Below are positions 34,801 to 42,400 of a stretch of DNA of 64,000 nucleotides, piece by piece; position 1 is the first letter of the stretch, and each line of letters begins with the position of its first letter. Under the pieces are notes generated by a model. That model had not been told where the DNA came from. It worked only from the letters and a program-made list of their open reading frames with translations, and did no database searches. Source of the stretch: Owenia fusiformis (taxonomy: Eukaryota; Annelida; Polychaeta; Sabellida; Oweniidae); assembly GCA_903813345.2 (NCBI GenBank), contig CAIIXF020000010.1, positions 29,940,828 to 30,004,827 of the forward strand, in the 5' to 3' direction. The position numbers and the translations under genes are program-made.

Positions 34801-36203
34801 CTATCTCAACAAGTACACCAATTATTTCCACAACAACAACATCCGCCCTTAAATCTACCTCAACAAGTTCACCAATTATGTCAACAACCACAACATCCGC
34901 CTTAACATCTATCTCAACAAGTACACCAATTATTTCCACAACAACAACATCCGCCCTTAAATCTACCTCAACAAGTTCACCAATTATTCCAACAACCACA
35001 ACACCCGCCTTAACATCTATCTCAACAAGTTCACCAATTATGTCAACAACCACAACATCCGCCTTAACATCTATCTCAACAAGTACACCAATTATTTCCA
35101 CAACAACAACATCCGCCCTTAAATCTACCTCAACAAGTTCACCAATTATGTCAACAACCACAACATCCGCCTTAACATCTATATCAACAAGTACACCAAT
35201 TATTTCCACAACAACAACATCCGCCCTTAAATCTACCTCAACAAGTTCACCAATTATTCCAACAACCACAACACCCGCCTTAACATCTATCTCAACAAGT
35301 TCACCAATTATGTCAACAACCACAACATCCGCCTTAACATCTATCTCAACAAGTACACCAATTATTTCCACAACAACAACATCCGCCCTTAAATCTACCT
35401 CAACAAGTTCACCAATTATGTCAACAACCACAACATCCGCCTTAACATCTATCTCAACAAGTACACCAATTATTTCCACAACAACAACATCCGCCCTTAA
35501 ATCTACCTCAACAAGTTCACCAATTATTCCAACAACCACAACACCCGCCTTAACATCTATCTCAACAAGTTCACCAATTATGTCAACAACCACAACATCC
35601 GCCTTAACATCTATCTCAACAAGTACACCAATTATTTCCACAACAACAACATCCGCCCTTAAATCTACCTCAACAAGTTCACCAATTATGTCAACAACCA
35701 CAACATCCGCCTTAACATCTATCTCAACAAGTACACCAATTATTTCCACAACAACAACATCCGCCCTTAAATCTACCTCAACAAGTTCACCAATTATTCC
35801 AACAACCACAACACCCGCCTTAACATCTATCTCAACAAGTTCACCAATTATGTCAACAACCACAACATCCGCCTTAACATCTATCTCAACAAGTACACCA
35901 ATTATTTCCACAACAACAACATCCGCCCTTAAATCTACCTCAACAAGTTCACCAATTATGTCAACAACCACAACATCCGCCTTAACATCTATCTCAACAA
36001 GTACACCAATTATTTCCACAACAACAACATCCGCCCTTAAATCTACCTCAACAAGTTCACCAATTATTCCAACAACCACAACACCCGCCTTAACATCTAT
36101 CTCAACAAGTTCACCAATTATGTCAACAACCTACAACATCCGCCTTAACATCTATCTCAACAAGTACACCAATTATTTCCACAACAACAACATCCGCCCT
36201 TAA
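16800..36203 (+). CDS. Gene A: secreted PAN-PAN-CCP(x8)-CAP-mucin protein
   Basis: Fifteen exons joined in phase: signal peptide, two PAN/apple-like domains, eight CCP/sushi domains, a Thr/Ala/Pro linker, a three-exon CAP (SCP/TAPS) domain and a Ser/Thr-rich mucin tail in the last exon. The first 11 introns and the next one (before the CAP domain) are phase 1, so each PAN or CCP is a symmetric cassette. Start: ATG 16800 aligns with the start of paralogue gene B. CAP family residues are present: FEHSD, GGENLY, GHFTQVVWATS (CAP signature 1) and LIVCQYIPSGNY (CAP signature 2). CAP domains occur in secreted venom, defence and sperm-coat proteins; CCP and PAN modules bind protein or carbohydrate, so an extracellular adhesive, mucus or recognition role is plausible (inference). 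Read literally the frame ends at 36,203 after an extra base at 36,132; without that base the Ser/Thr frame would run to 42,636. Whether the extra base is biological or an assembly error is open. Confidence 0.82.
16980..17976 (-). mobile_element. Mariner-type DNA transposon remnant in gene A intron 1
   Basis: Terminal inverted repeats ycaggtcgatcaatamgttc, continuing into ctgagaaaa and atcaagagtt, lie at both ends, each bordered by TA. It is ~1.0 kb, shorter than a full mariner (~1.3 kb). The minus strand encodes the C-terminal part of a mariner transposase. Confidence 0.88.
17280..17670 (-). pseudogene. Mariner transposase C-terminal fragment (broken)
   Basis: Minus strand reads KRHEAELSQSMKHHN, PSHTFG, EQLPYAPYSPD, then after a TAG codon AICDFGEFGPMKDVMSG. 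This matches the mariner HHDNAPAH / LPHPPYSPDL / CDFFLFP block. The Asp of HHDN is missing (HHN) and the frame has a stop straight after YSPD, so it is inactive. The N-terminal DNA-binding half is absent. Confidence 0.85.
18190..18960. mobile_element. Fold-back (inverted-repeat) element in gene A intron 1
   Basis: 18,195-18,400 (ctccaaaagtttggcaccct, gtctttatgtttga-like, ttttattgacata, tgggaaatggt) is matched in inverse order and orientation by 18,690-18,955. The arms are ~250-300 bp and imperfect. An 85-codon ORF inside (18,328) shows no protein-like features. Confidence 0.75.
19246..19473 (+). CDS. Gene A exon 2: PAN/apple-like domain 1
   Basis: A 228-bp phase 1-1 exon with GFHIPGGAQ, TATECINICEAQSDCMGVDF, NQGCFS and a terminal THYRLVDCC. 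Six to seven cysteines and the C-x-GVDFD core suit the PAN/apple fold. Exactly the same length as its gene B counterpart. Confidence 0.88.
19740..19835. repeat. Dispersed repeat (inverted copy at 53,466)
   Basis: The segment gccggcgtaaaagaaatta through attatggtcccc to ttactggcccc recurs as its reverse complement at 53,466-53,545. Family unknown. Confidence 0.7.
20474..20695 (+). CDS. Gene A exon 3: PAN/apple-like domain 2
   Basis: A 222-bp phase 1-1 exon: IFGGIVVPGV, TARDCLNSCNETCSAVDFD, MCYS and THYKKLRCC. Same cysteine plan as domain 1 but clearly diverged; it carries sequons NET and NIT. Confidence 0.87.
20721..20991. mobile_element. hAT-like MITE in gene A intron 3
   Basis: Termini caggggcgtagccag and ctggctacgcctatg form an imperfect inverted repeat around a non-coding ~240 bp that includes poly-G and paired gcgatcgc motifs. 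The flanks ttcttcta and ttctgtca could be a decayed 8-bp target duplication. Related to, but distinct from, the element at 10,865. Confidence 0.8.
21205..21352. repeat. Fold-back palindrome
   Basis: atcctatgattttgaggaat and gaggtgatattgatat are matched in inverse orientation by ...atcaatatcaccgagtag...aatcataggat. It forms a ~60-bp-armed hairpin around gagagcgaagcgaacgag. Confidence 0.85.
21333..21621. mobile_element. MITE with ~60-bp inverted termini
   Basis: Left end tattatcctacactta then tgtactaaatgtataata and its reverse complement at 21,562-21,615. The centre is three alternating copies of gtatatcgtsacgatatcct. Non-coding, adjacent to the preceding palindrome. Confidence 0.8.
21974..22162 (+). 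CDS. Gene A exon 4: CCP/sushi 1
   Basis: Encodes VDCGGLPAPANGTVTGG to PTCT with the four CCP cysteines. The usual tryptophan is Tyr here (NGSYNG). The acceptor is cagcag; use of the second AG would create TAA at the junction, so the first must be used. Confidence 0.85.
22564..22737 (+). CDS. Gene A exon 5: CCP/sushi 2
   Basis: A 174-bp phase 1-1 exon from VVDCGSLDTPANSTLEITG to GVWSGRQPECS. Four cysteines and the conserved Trp are present. Confidence 0.9.
22905..23078 (+). CDS. Gene A exon 6: CCP/sushi 3
   Basis: A 174-bp phase 1-1 exon with CPSLPEIANG, YTCDTGYTLVGSSSRLCL and STWSGTDATC. Its second half has been tandemly duplicated in the following intron. Confidence 0.9.
23091..23210 (+). 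pseudogene. Half CCP exon, 120-bp tandem duplication
   Basis: A direct 120-bp copy of 22,971-23,090, i.e. the second half of CCP 3 plus its donor. It has no acceptor and the open frame from exon 6 stops soon after, so it is probably never spliced in. A few substitutions (acagga to actgga, gacgcc to aacacc) show it is not brand new. Confidence 0.88.
23495..23668 (+). CDS. Gene A exon 7: CCP/sushi 4
   Basis: A 174-bp phase 1-1 exon with NDCGRLPDPGNGTVDSTAT, GYSLSGSTSRTCQ and STWDGTETVCT. Very close to the next exon, a recent duplication. Confidence 0.92.
23716..23889 (+). CDS. Gene A exon 8: CCP/sushi 5
   Basis: A 174-bp phase 1-1 exon nearly identical in its second half to exon 7 (STWDGTETVCT), separated from it by an intron of only 47 bp (gtaagt to ttcag). 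Confidence 0.92.
24374..24550 (+). CDS. Gene A exon 9: CCP/sushi 6
   Basis: A 177-bp phase 1-1 exon with VDCGQLNPPIGYASVAG, FTCQTGYNLLGSSSRTCQ and GTWSGTETNCT. Confidence 0.92.
24625..24672 (+). pseudogene. Fragment of CCP 6 exon end
   Basis: tcggcacgtggtcaggaact continuing to attgcacacgta repeats the last ~40 bp of exon 9 with its donor. A short non-functional duplicate in the intron. Confidence 0.85.
24855..25031 (+). CDS. Gene A exon 10: CCP/sushi 7
   Basis: A 177-bp phase 1-1 exon with IDCGVLDTPENGAVFGS, FECNTGYSLSGSSIRTCQ and GTWSGTNTSC. The intron after it holds a Tc1-like element. Confidence 0.92.
25311..26288. mobile_element. Tc1/mariner-like DNA transposon remnant in gene A intron 10
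   Basis: TA-flanked element of 978 bp. Inverted termini: cag...aaaaaacgcaac, then ttatctcgtaaaa and cacaaaac. The interior holds two direct and one inverted copies of a ~130-bp segment (tttgcaatgatatgtcattc type). Around 25,722-25,780 the + strand reads TWTDERIFMCKE, reminiscent of the Tc1/mariner SDE/TDE catalytic segment, but no long frame survives. Non-autonomous. Confidence 0.82.
26399..26581 (+). CDS. Gene A exon 11: CCP/sushi 8
   Basis: A 183-bp phase 1-1 exon with LDCGIPAGTNGLIISYNTT, AILSCPVGTTLIQGNSITCL and GEWSFSAILC. More diverged than the other CCPs but with all four cysteines and the Trp. Confidence 0.85.
26672..26890 (-). mobile_element. tRNA-derived SINE, copy 2
   Basis: Minus strand: TGGCCGAATCAGTA (box A-like), exact box B GGTTCGACTCC within CTGGGTTCGACTCCC, and a tail with cacattacattata and atatgattctctat that matches copy 1 at 11.5 kb. 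It lies in the intron before the linker exon. Confidence 0.75.
27302..27466 (+). CDS. Gene A exon 12: Thr/Ala/Pro-rich linker
   Basis: A 165-bp phase 1-1 exon composed mainly of an 18-bp repeat encoding TSAPVT/TSAPAT, ending TAGTSTAPL. An upstream AG at 27297 would give an immediate stop, so the acceptor at 27301 is chosen. It is a mucin-like spacer between the CCPs and the CAP domain. Confidence 0.78.
27617..27875 (+). CDS. Gene A exon 13: CAP domain, first part
   Basis: Begins STCLAKHNQVRALHID, the CAP N-terminal helix (HNxxR), then AQAW-like SQAWADDLA, FEHSD with the first CAP-tetrad His and GGENLY with a tetrad Glu. It ends in phase 2 within the Trp of QAWYDE. Confidence 0.93.
27876..28929 (+). 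other. CAP intron, nothing recognisable
   Basis: A 1,054-bp AT-rich intron interrupting the Trp codon of the CAP domain. I see no repeat family or ORF with protein-like content. Confidence 0.7.
28930..28999 (+). CDS. Gene A exon 14: CAP domain, middle
   Basis: A 70-bp exon encoding YDEISDYNYGSPGF and ETGHFTQ. Together with the next exon it forms CAP signature 1, including the second Glu and His of the tetrad. Confidence 0.93.
29181..36203 (+). CDS. Gene A exon 15: CAP end fused to giant mucin tail
   Basis: Opens with VVWATSLEVGCG and CAP signature 2 LIVCQYIPSGNY, then AGQFAANVKPLKGGQ and, with no intron, STTATST and the 18-residue Ser/Thr repeats. About 2,341 codons to the literal stop. Composition is ~70% Ser plus Thr in the tail with regular Pro, so dense O-glycosylation is expected. 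A single extra T at 36,132 shifts it into an Asn/Tyr-rich frame that ends within 24 codons; the original Ser/Thr frame is then open from 36,133 to 42,636. Confidence 0.8.
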   Translation, partial: VVWATSLEVGCGSSRYTDMSGFIRTLIVCQYIPSGNYAGQFAANVKPLKGGQTTTSTTATSTSIISTTATSTPTSMSTSTPLIPTTTTPALTSISTSTPIISTTTTPALTSISTSTQIISTSTTSVLTSISTSTPIILTTTTSALTSISTSTPILSTTTTPTLTSISKSTPIISTTTPALTSISTSSPIMSTTTTSALTSISTSTPIISTTTTSALKSTSTSSPIIPTTTTPALTSISTSSPIMSTTTTSALTSISTSTPIISTTTTSALKSTSTSSPIMSTTTTSALTSISTSTPIISTTTTSALKSTSTSSPIIPTTTTPALTSISTSSPIMSTTTTSALTSISTSTPIISTTTTSALKSTSTSSPIMSTTTTSALTSISTSTPIISTTTTSALKSTSTSSPIIPTTTTPALTSISTSSPIMSTTTTSALTSISTSTPIISTTTTSALKSTSTSSPIMSTTTTSALTSISTSTPIISTTTTSALKSTSTSSPIIPTTTTPALTSISTSSPIMSTTTTSALTSISTSTPIISTTTTSALKSTSTSSPIMSTTTTSALTSISTSTPIISTTTTSALKSTSTSSPIIPTTTTPALTSISTSSPIMSTTTTSALTSISTSTPIISTTTTSALKSTSTSSPIMSTTTTSALTSISTSTPIISTTTTSALKSTSTSSPIIPTTTTPALTSISTSSPIMSTTTTSALTSISTSTPIISTTTTSALKSTSTSSPIMSTTTTSALTSISTSTPIISTTTTSALKSTSTSSPIIPTTTTPALTSISTSSPIMSTTTTSALTSISTSTPIISTTTTSALKSTSTSSPIMSTTTTSALTSISTSTPIISTTTTSALKSTSTSSPIIPTTTTPALTSISTSSPIMSTTTTSALTSISTSTPIISTTTTSALKSTSTSSPIMSTTTTSALTSISTSTPIISTTTTSALKSTSTSSPIIPTTTTPALTSISTSSPIMSTTTTSALTSISTSTPIISTTTTSALKSTSTSSPIMSTTTTSALTSISTSTPIISTTTTSALKSTSTSSPIIPTTTTPALTSISTSSPIMSTTTTSALTSISTSTPIISTTTTSALKSTSTSSPIMSTTTTSALTSISTSTPIISTTTTSALKSTSTSSPIIPTTTTPALTSISTSSPIMSTTTTSALTSISTSTPIISTTTTSALKSTSTSSPIMSTTTTSALTSISTSTPIISTTTTSALKSTSTSSPIIPTTTTPALTSISTSSPIMSTTTTSALTSISTSTPIISTTTTSALKSTSTSSPIMSTTTTSALTSISTSTPIISTTTTSALKSTSTSSPIIPTTTTPALTSISTSSPIMSTTTTSALTSISTSTPIISTTTTSALKSTSTSSPIMSTTTTSALTSISTSTPIISTTTTSALKSTSTSSPIIPTTTTPALTSISTSSPIMSTTTTSALTSISTSTPIISTTTTSALKSTSTSSPIMSTTTTSALTSISTSTPIISTTTTSALKSTSTSSPIIPTTTTPALTSISTSSPIMSTTTTSALTSISTSTPIISTTTTSALKSTSTSSPIMSTTTTSALTSISTSTPIISTTTTSALKSTSTSSPIIPTTTTPALTSISTSSPIMSTTTTSALTSISTSTPIISTTTTSALKSTSTSSPIMSTTTTSALTSISTSTPIISTTTTSALKSTSTSSPIIPTTTTPALTSISTSSPIMSTTTTSALTSISTSTPIISTTTTSALKSTSTSSPIMSTTTTSALTSISTSTPIISTTTTSALKSTSTSSPIIPTTTTPALTSISTSSPIMSTTTTSALTSISTSTPIISTTTTSALKSTSTSSPIMSTTTTSALTSISTSTPIISTTTTSALKSTSTSSPIIPTTTTPALTSISTSSPIMSTTTTSALTSISTSTPIISTTTTSALKSTSTSSPIMSTTTTSALTSISTSTPIISTTTTSALKSTSTSSPIIPTTTTPALTSISTSSPIMSTTTTSALTSISTSTPIISTTTTSALKSTSTSSPIMSTTTTSALTSISTSTPIISTTTTSALKSTSTSSPIIPTTTTPALTSISTSSPIMSTTTTSALTSISTSTPIISTTTTSALKSTSTSSPIMSTTTTSALTSISTSTPIISTTTTSALKSTSTSSPIIPTTTTPALTSISTSSPIMSTTTTSALTSISTSTPIISTTTTSALKSTSTSSPIMSTTTTSALTSISTSTPIISTTTTSALKSTSTSSPIIPTTTTPALTSISTSSPIMSTTTTSALTSISTSTPIISTTTTSALKSTSTSSPIMSTTTTSALTSISTSTPIISTTTTSALKSTSTSSPIIPTTTTPALTSISTSSPIMSTTYNIRLNIYLNKYTNYFHNNNIRP
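29331..29738 (+). repeat. Array 1, 5' edge: diverged 54-bp monomers
   Basis: Seven to eight variable monomers (STSIISTTATSTPTSMSTST, TPLIPTTTTPALTSISTS and others), including one shortened unit (STTTPALTS). They keep the 18-residue period but are not part of the homogenised block. Confidence 0.9.
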
Positions 36204-39200
36204 ATCTACCTCAACAAGTTCACCAATTATGTCAACAACCACAACATCCGCCTTAACATCTATCTCAACAAGTACACCAATTATTTCCACAGCAACAACA
36301 TCCGCCCTTAAATCTACCTCAACAAGTTCACCAATTATTCCAACAACCACAACGCCCGCCTTAACATCTATCTCAACAAGTTCACCAATTATGTCAACAA
36401 CCACAACATCCGCCTTAACATCTATCTCAACAAGTACACCAATTATTTCCACCACAACAACATCCGCCCTTAAATCTACCTCAACAAGTTCACCAATTAT
36501 GTCAACAACCACAACATCCGCCTTAACATCTATCTCAACAAGTACACCAATTATTTCCACAACAACAACATCCGCCCTTAAATCTACCTCAACAAGTTCA
36601 CCAATTATTCCAACAACCACAACACCCGCCTTAACATCTATCTCAACAAGTTCACCAATTATGTCAACAACCACAACATCCGCCTTAACATCTATCTCAA
36701 CAAGTACACCAATTATTTCCACAACAACAACATCCGCCCTTAAATCTACCTCAACAAGTTCACCAATTATGTCAACAACCACAACATCCGCCTTAACATC
36801 TATCTCAACAAGTACACCAATTATTTCCACAACAACAACATCCGCCCTTAAATCTACCTCAACAAGTTCACCAATTATTCCAACAACCACAACACCCGCC
36901 TTAACATCTATCTCAACAAGTTCACCAATTATGTCAACAACCACAACATCCGCCTTAACATCTATCTCAACAAGTACACCAATTATTTCCACAACAACAA
37001 CATCCGCCCTTAAATCTACCTCAACAAGTTCACCAATTATGTCAACAACCACAACATCCGCCTTAACATCTATCTCAACAAGTACACCAATTATTTCCAC
37101 AACAACAACATCCGCCCTTAAATCTACCTCAACAAGTTCACCAATTATTCCAACAACCACAACACCCGCCTTAACATCTATCTCAACAAGTTCACCAATT
37201 ATGTCAACAACCACAACATCCGCCTTAACATCTATCTCAACAAGTACACCAATTATTTCCACAACAACAACATCCGCCCTTAAATCTACCTCAACAAGTT
37301 CACCAATTATGTCAACAACCACAACATCCGCCTTAACATCTATCTCAACAAGTACACCAATTATTTCCACAACAACAACATCCGCCCTTAAATCTACCTC
37401 AACAAGTTCACCAATTATTCCAACAACCACAACACCCGCCTTAACATCTATCTCAACAAGTTCACCAATTATGTCAACAACGACAACATCCGCCTTAACA
37501 TCTATCTCAACAAGTACACCAATTATTTCCACAACAACAACATCCGCCCTTAAATCTACCTCAACAAGTTCACCAATTATGTCAACAACCACAACATCCG
37601 CCTTAACATCTATCTCAACAAGTACACCAATTATTTCCACAACAACAACATCCGCCCTTAAATCTACCTCAACAAGTTCACCAATTATTCCAACAACCAC
37701 AACACCCGCCTCAACATCTATCTCAACAAGTTCACCAATTATGTCAACAACCACAACATCCGCCTTAACATCTATCTCAACAAGTACACCAATTATTTCC
37801 ACAACAACAACATCCGCCCTTAAATCTACCTCAACAAGTTCACCAATTATGTCAACAACCACAACATCCGCCTTAACATCTATCTCAACAAGTACACCAA
37901 TTATTTCCACAACAACAACATCCGCCCTTAAATCTACCTCAACAAGTTCACCAATTATTCCAACAACCACAACACCCGCCTTAACATCTATCTCAACAAG
38001 TTCACCAATTATGTCAACAACCACAACATCCGCCTTAACATCTATCTCAACAAGTACACCAATTATTTCCACAACAACAACATCCGCCCTTAAATCTACC
38101 TCAACAAGTTCACCAATTATGTCAACAACCACAACATCCACCTTAACATCTATCTCAACAAGTACACCAATTATTTCCACAACAACAACATCCGCCCTTA
38201 AATCTACCTCAACAAGTTCACCAATTATTCCAACAACCACAACACCCGCCTTAACATCTATCTCAACAAGTTCACCAATTATGTCAACAACCACAACATC
38301 CGCCTTAACATCTATCTCAACAAGTACACCAATTATTTCCACAACAACAACATCCGCCCTTAAATCTACCTCAACAAGTTCACCAATTATGTCAACAACC
38401 ACAACATCCGCCTTAACATCTATCTCAACAAGTACACCAATTATTTCCACAACAACAACATCCGCCCTTAAATCTACCTCGACAAGTTCACCAATTATTC
38501 CAACAACCACAACACCCGCCTTAACATCTATCTCAACAAGTTCACCAATTATGTCAACAACCACAACATCCGCCTTAACATCTATCTCAACAAGTACACC
38601 AATTATTTCCACAACAACAACATCCGCCCTTAAATCTACCTCAACAAGTTCACCAATTATGTCAACAACCACAACATCCGCCTTAACATCTATCTCAACA
38701 AGTACACCAATTATTTCCACAACAACAACATCCGCCCTTAAATCTACCTCAACAAGTTCACCAATTATTCCAACAACCACAACACCCGCCTTAACATCTA
38801 TCTCAACAAGTTCACCAATTATGTCAACAACCACAACATCCGCCTTAACATCTATCTCAACAAGTACACCAATTATTTCCACAACAACAACATCCGCCCT
38901 TAAATCTACCTCAACAAGTTCACCAATTATGTCAACAACCACAACATCCGCCTTAACATCTATCTCAACAAGTACACCAATTATTTCCACAACAACAACA
39001 TCCACCCTTAAATCTACCTCGACAAGTTCACCAATTATTCCAACAACCACAACACCCGCCTTAACATCTATCTCAACAAGTTCACCAATTATGTCAACAA
39101 CCACAACATCCGCCTTAACATCTATCTCAACAAGTACACCAATTATTTCCACAACAACAACATCCGCCCTTAAATCTACCTCAACAAGTTCACCAATTAT

Positions 39201-39406
39201 GTCAACAACCACAACATCCGCCTTAACATCTATCTCAACAAGTACACCAATTATTTCCACAACAACAACATCCGCCCTTAAATCTACCTCAACAAGTTCA
39301 CCAATTATTCCAACAACCACAACACCCGCCTTAACATCTATCTCAACAAGTTCACCAATTATGTCAACAACCACAACATCCGCCTTAACATCTATCTCAA
39401 CAAGTA
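29739..39406 (+). repeat. Array 1 core: 270-bp higher-order repeat, ~36 copies
   Basis: The unit is five 54-bp monomers, encoding in order SPIIPTTTTPALTSISTS, SPIMSTTTTSALTSISTS, TPIISTTTTSALKSTSTS, SPIMSTTTTSALTSISTS, TPIISTTTTSALKSTSTS. The marker caattattcc occurs at 29,851 and every 270 bp to 36,061, then 36,332 (one extra base) and every 270 bp to 39,302, 36 occurrences. By eye I find one substitution before 36,120 (35,183), but about nine substitutions and one insertion between 36,132 and 39,406. The + strand is very G-poor (3 G against 18 C per SPIM monomer). Confidence 0.95.
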
Positions 39407-42400
39407 CACCAATTATTTCAACAAGCACAACATCCGTCTTAACATCTATCTCGACAACTACACCAATCATTTCAACAACTACCACATCCGCCCTCACATC
39501 TATCTCCACAAGTACACCAGTTATTTCAACAAGCACAACATCCTTCTTAACATCTATCTCGACAAGTACACCAATTATTTCAACAACCACAACATCTATC
39601 TCAACAAGTACACCAATTATTTCAACAAGCACAACATCTGTCTTAACATCTATCTCGACAAGCACACCAATCATTTCAACAACTACCACATCCGCCCTCA
39701 CATCTATCTCCACAAGTACACCAGTTATTTCAACAAGCACAACATCCTTCTTAACATCTATCTCGACAAGTACATCAGTTATTCCAACAACCACAACACC
39801 CGCCTTAACATCTATCTCAACAAGTTCACCAATTATGTCAACAACCACAACATCCGCCTTAACATCTATATCAACAAGTACACCAATTATTTCAACAACC
39901 ACAACATCCGCCTTTAAATCTATCTCAACAAGTACACCAATTATTTCAACAACCACAACATCCGCCTTAACATCTATCTCGACAAGTACACCAATTATTT
40001 CAACAACCACAACATCCGCCCTAACATCTATCTCAACAAGTACACCAATCATTTCAACAAGCACAACATCCGTCTTAACATCTAGCTCCACAAGTACACC
40101 AATTATTTCAACAAGCACAACATCCGTCTTAACATCTATCTCCACAAGTACACCAATTATTTCAACAAGCACAACATCCGCCCTAACATCTATCTCAACA
40201 AGTACACCAATTATTTCAACAAGCACAACATCCGCCCTAACATCTATCTCAACAAGTACACCAATTATTCCAACAAGCACAACATCCGTCTTAACATCTA
40301 TTTCCACAAGTACACCAATTATTTCAACAACCACAACATCCGCCCTAACATCTATCTCAACAAGTAAACCAGTTATTTCAACAAGCACAACATCCGCCCT
40401 AACATCTATCTCAACAAGTACACCAATTTTTTCAACAAGCACAACATCCGTCTTAACATCTATCTCCACAACTACACCAATCATTTCAACAACTGCAACA
40501 TCCACCCTAACATCTATCTCAACAAGTACACCAATTATTTCAACAAGCACAACATCCGTCTTAACATCTATCTCGACAAGTACACCAATTATTTCAACAA
40601 CTACCACATCCGCCCTAACATCTATCTCAACAAGTACACCAATTATTTCAACAACTACCACATCCGCCCTAACATCTATCTCAACAAGTACACCAATTAT
40701 TTCAACAACCACAACATCTGCCTTAACATCTATTTCAACAAGTACACCAATTATTTCAACAACCACAACATCCGCCCTTACATCTATCTCAACAAGTGCA
40801 CAAATTATTTCAACAAGCACAACATCCGTCTTAACATCTATCTCAACAAGTACACCAATCATTTCAACAACTACCACATCCGCCCTAACATCTATCTCAA
40901 CAAGTACACCAATCATTTCAACAACTACCACATCCGCCCTAACATCTATCTCAACAAGTACACCAATCATTTCAACAACCACAACATCCGCCCTAACATC
41001 TATCTCAACAAGTACACCAATCATTTCAACAACTACCACATCCGCCCTCACATCTATCTCCACAAGTACACCAGTTATTTCAACAAGCACAACATCCTTC
41101 TTAACATCTATCTCGACAAGTACATCAGTTATTCCAACAACCACAACACCCGCCTTAACATCTATCTCAACAAGTTCACCAATTATGTCAACAACCACAA
41201 CATCCGCCTTAACATCTATCTCAACAAGTACACCAATTATTTCAACAACCACAACATCCGCCTTTAAATCTATCTCAACAAGTACACCAATTATTTCAAC
41301 AACCACAACATCCGCCTTAACATCTATCTCGACAAGTACACCAATTATTTCAACAACCACAACATCCGCCCTAACATCTATCTCAACAAGTACACCAATC
41401 ATTTCAACAAGCACAACATCCGTCTTAACATCTATCTCCACAAGTACACCAATTATTTCAACAAGCACAACATCCGTCTTAACATCTATCTCCACAAGTA
41501 CACCAATTATTTCAACAAGCACAACATCCGCCCTAACATCTATCTCAACAAGTACACCAATTATTTCAACAAGCACAACATCTGCCCTAACATCTATCTC
41601 AACAAGTACACCAATTATTCCAACAAGCACAACATCCGTCTTAACATCTATTTCCACAAGTACACCAATTATTTCAACAACCACAACATCCGCCCTAACA
41701 TCTATCTCAACAAGTAAACCAGTTATTTCAACAAGCACAACATCCGCCCTAACATCTATCTCAACAAGTACACCAATTTTTTCAACAAGCACAACATCCG
41801 TCTTAACATCTATCTCCACAACTACACCAATCATTTCAACAACTGCAACATCCACCCTAACATCTATCTCAACAAGTACACCAATTATTTCAACAAGCAC
41901 AACATCCGTCTTAACATCTATCTCGACAAGTACACCAATTATTTCAACAACTACCACATCCGCCCTAACATCTATCTCAACAAGTACACCAATTATTTCA
42001 ACAACTACCACATCCGCCCTAACATCTATCTCAACAAGTACACCAATTATTTCAACAACCACAACATCTGCCTTAACATCTATTTCAACAAGTACACCAA
42101 TTATTTCAACAACCACAACATCCGCCCTTACATCTATCTCAACAAGTGCACAAATTATTTCAACAAGCACAACATCCGTCTTAACATCTATCTCAACAAG
42201 TACACCAATCATTTCAACAACTACCACATCCGCCCTAACATCTATCTCAACAAGTACACCAATCATTTCAACAACTACCACATCCGCCCTAACATCTATC
42301 TCAACAAGTACACCAATCATTTCAACAACTACCACATCCGCCCTAACATCTATCTCAACAAGTACACCAATCATTTCAACAACTACCACATCCGCCCTAA

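Noticed and set aside
29288-36079. Very long minus-strand ORF (2,263 codons, Val-rich) as a gene
   Set aside because: It mirrors the sense repeat exactly, stops where sense coding DNA begins to be unique, and is explained by a stop-poor 54-bp period. Listed only as something to test.
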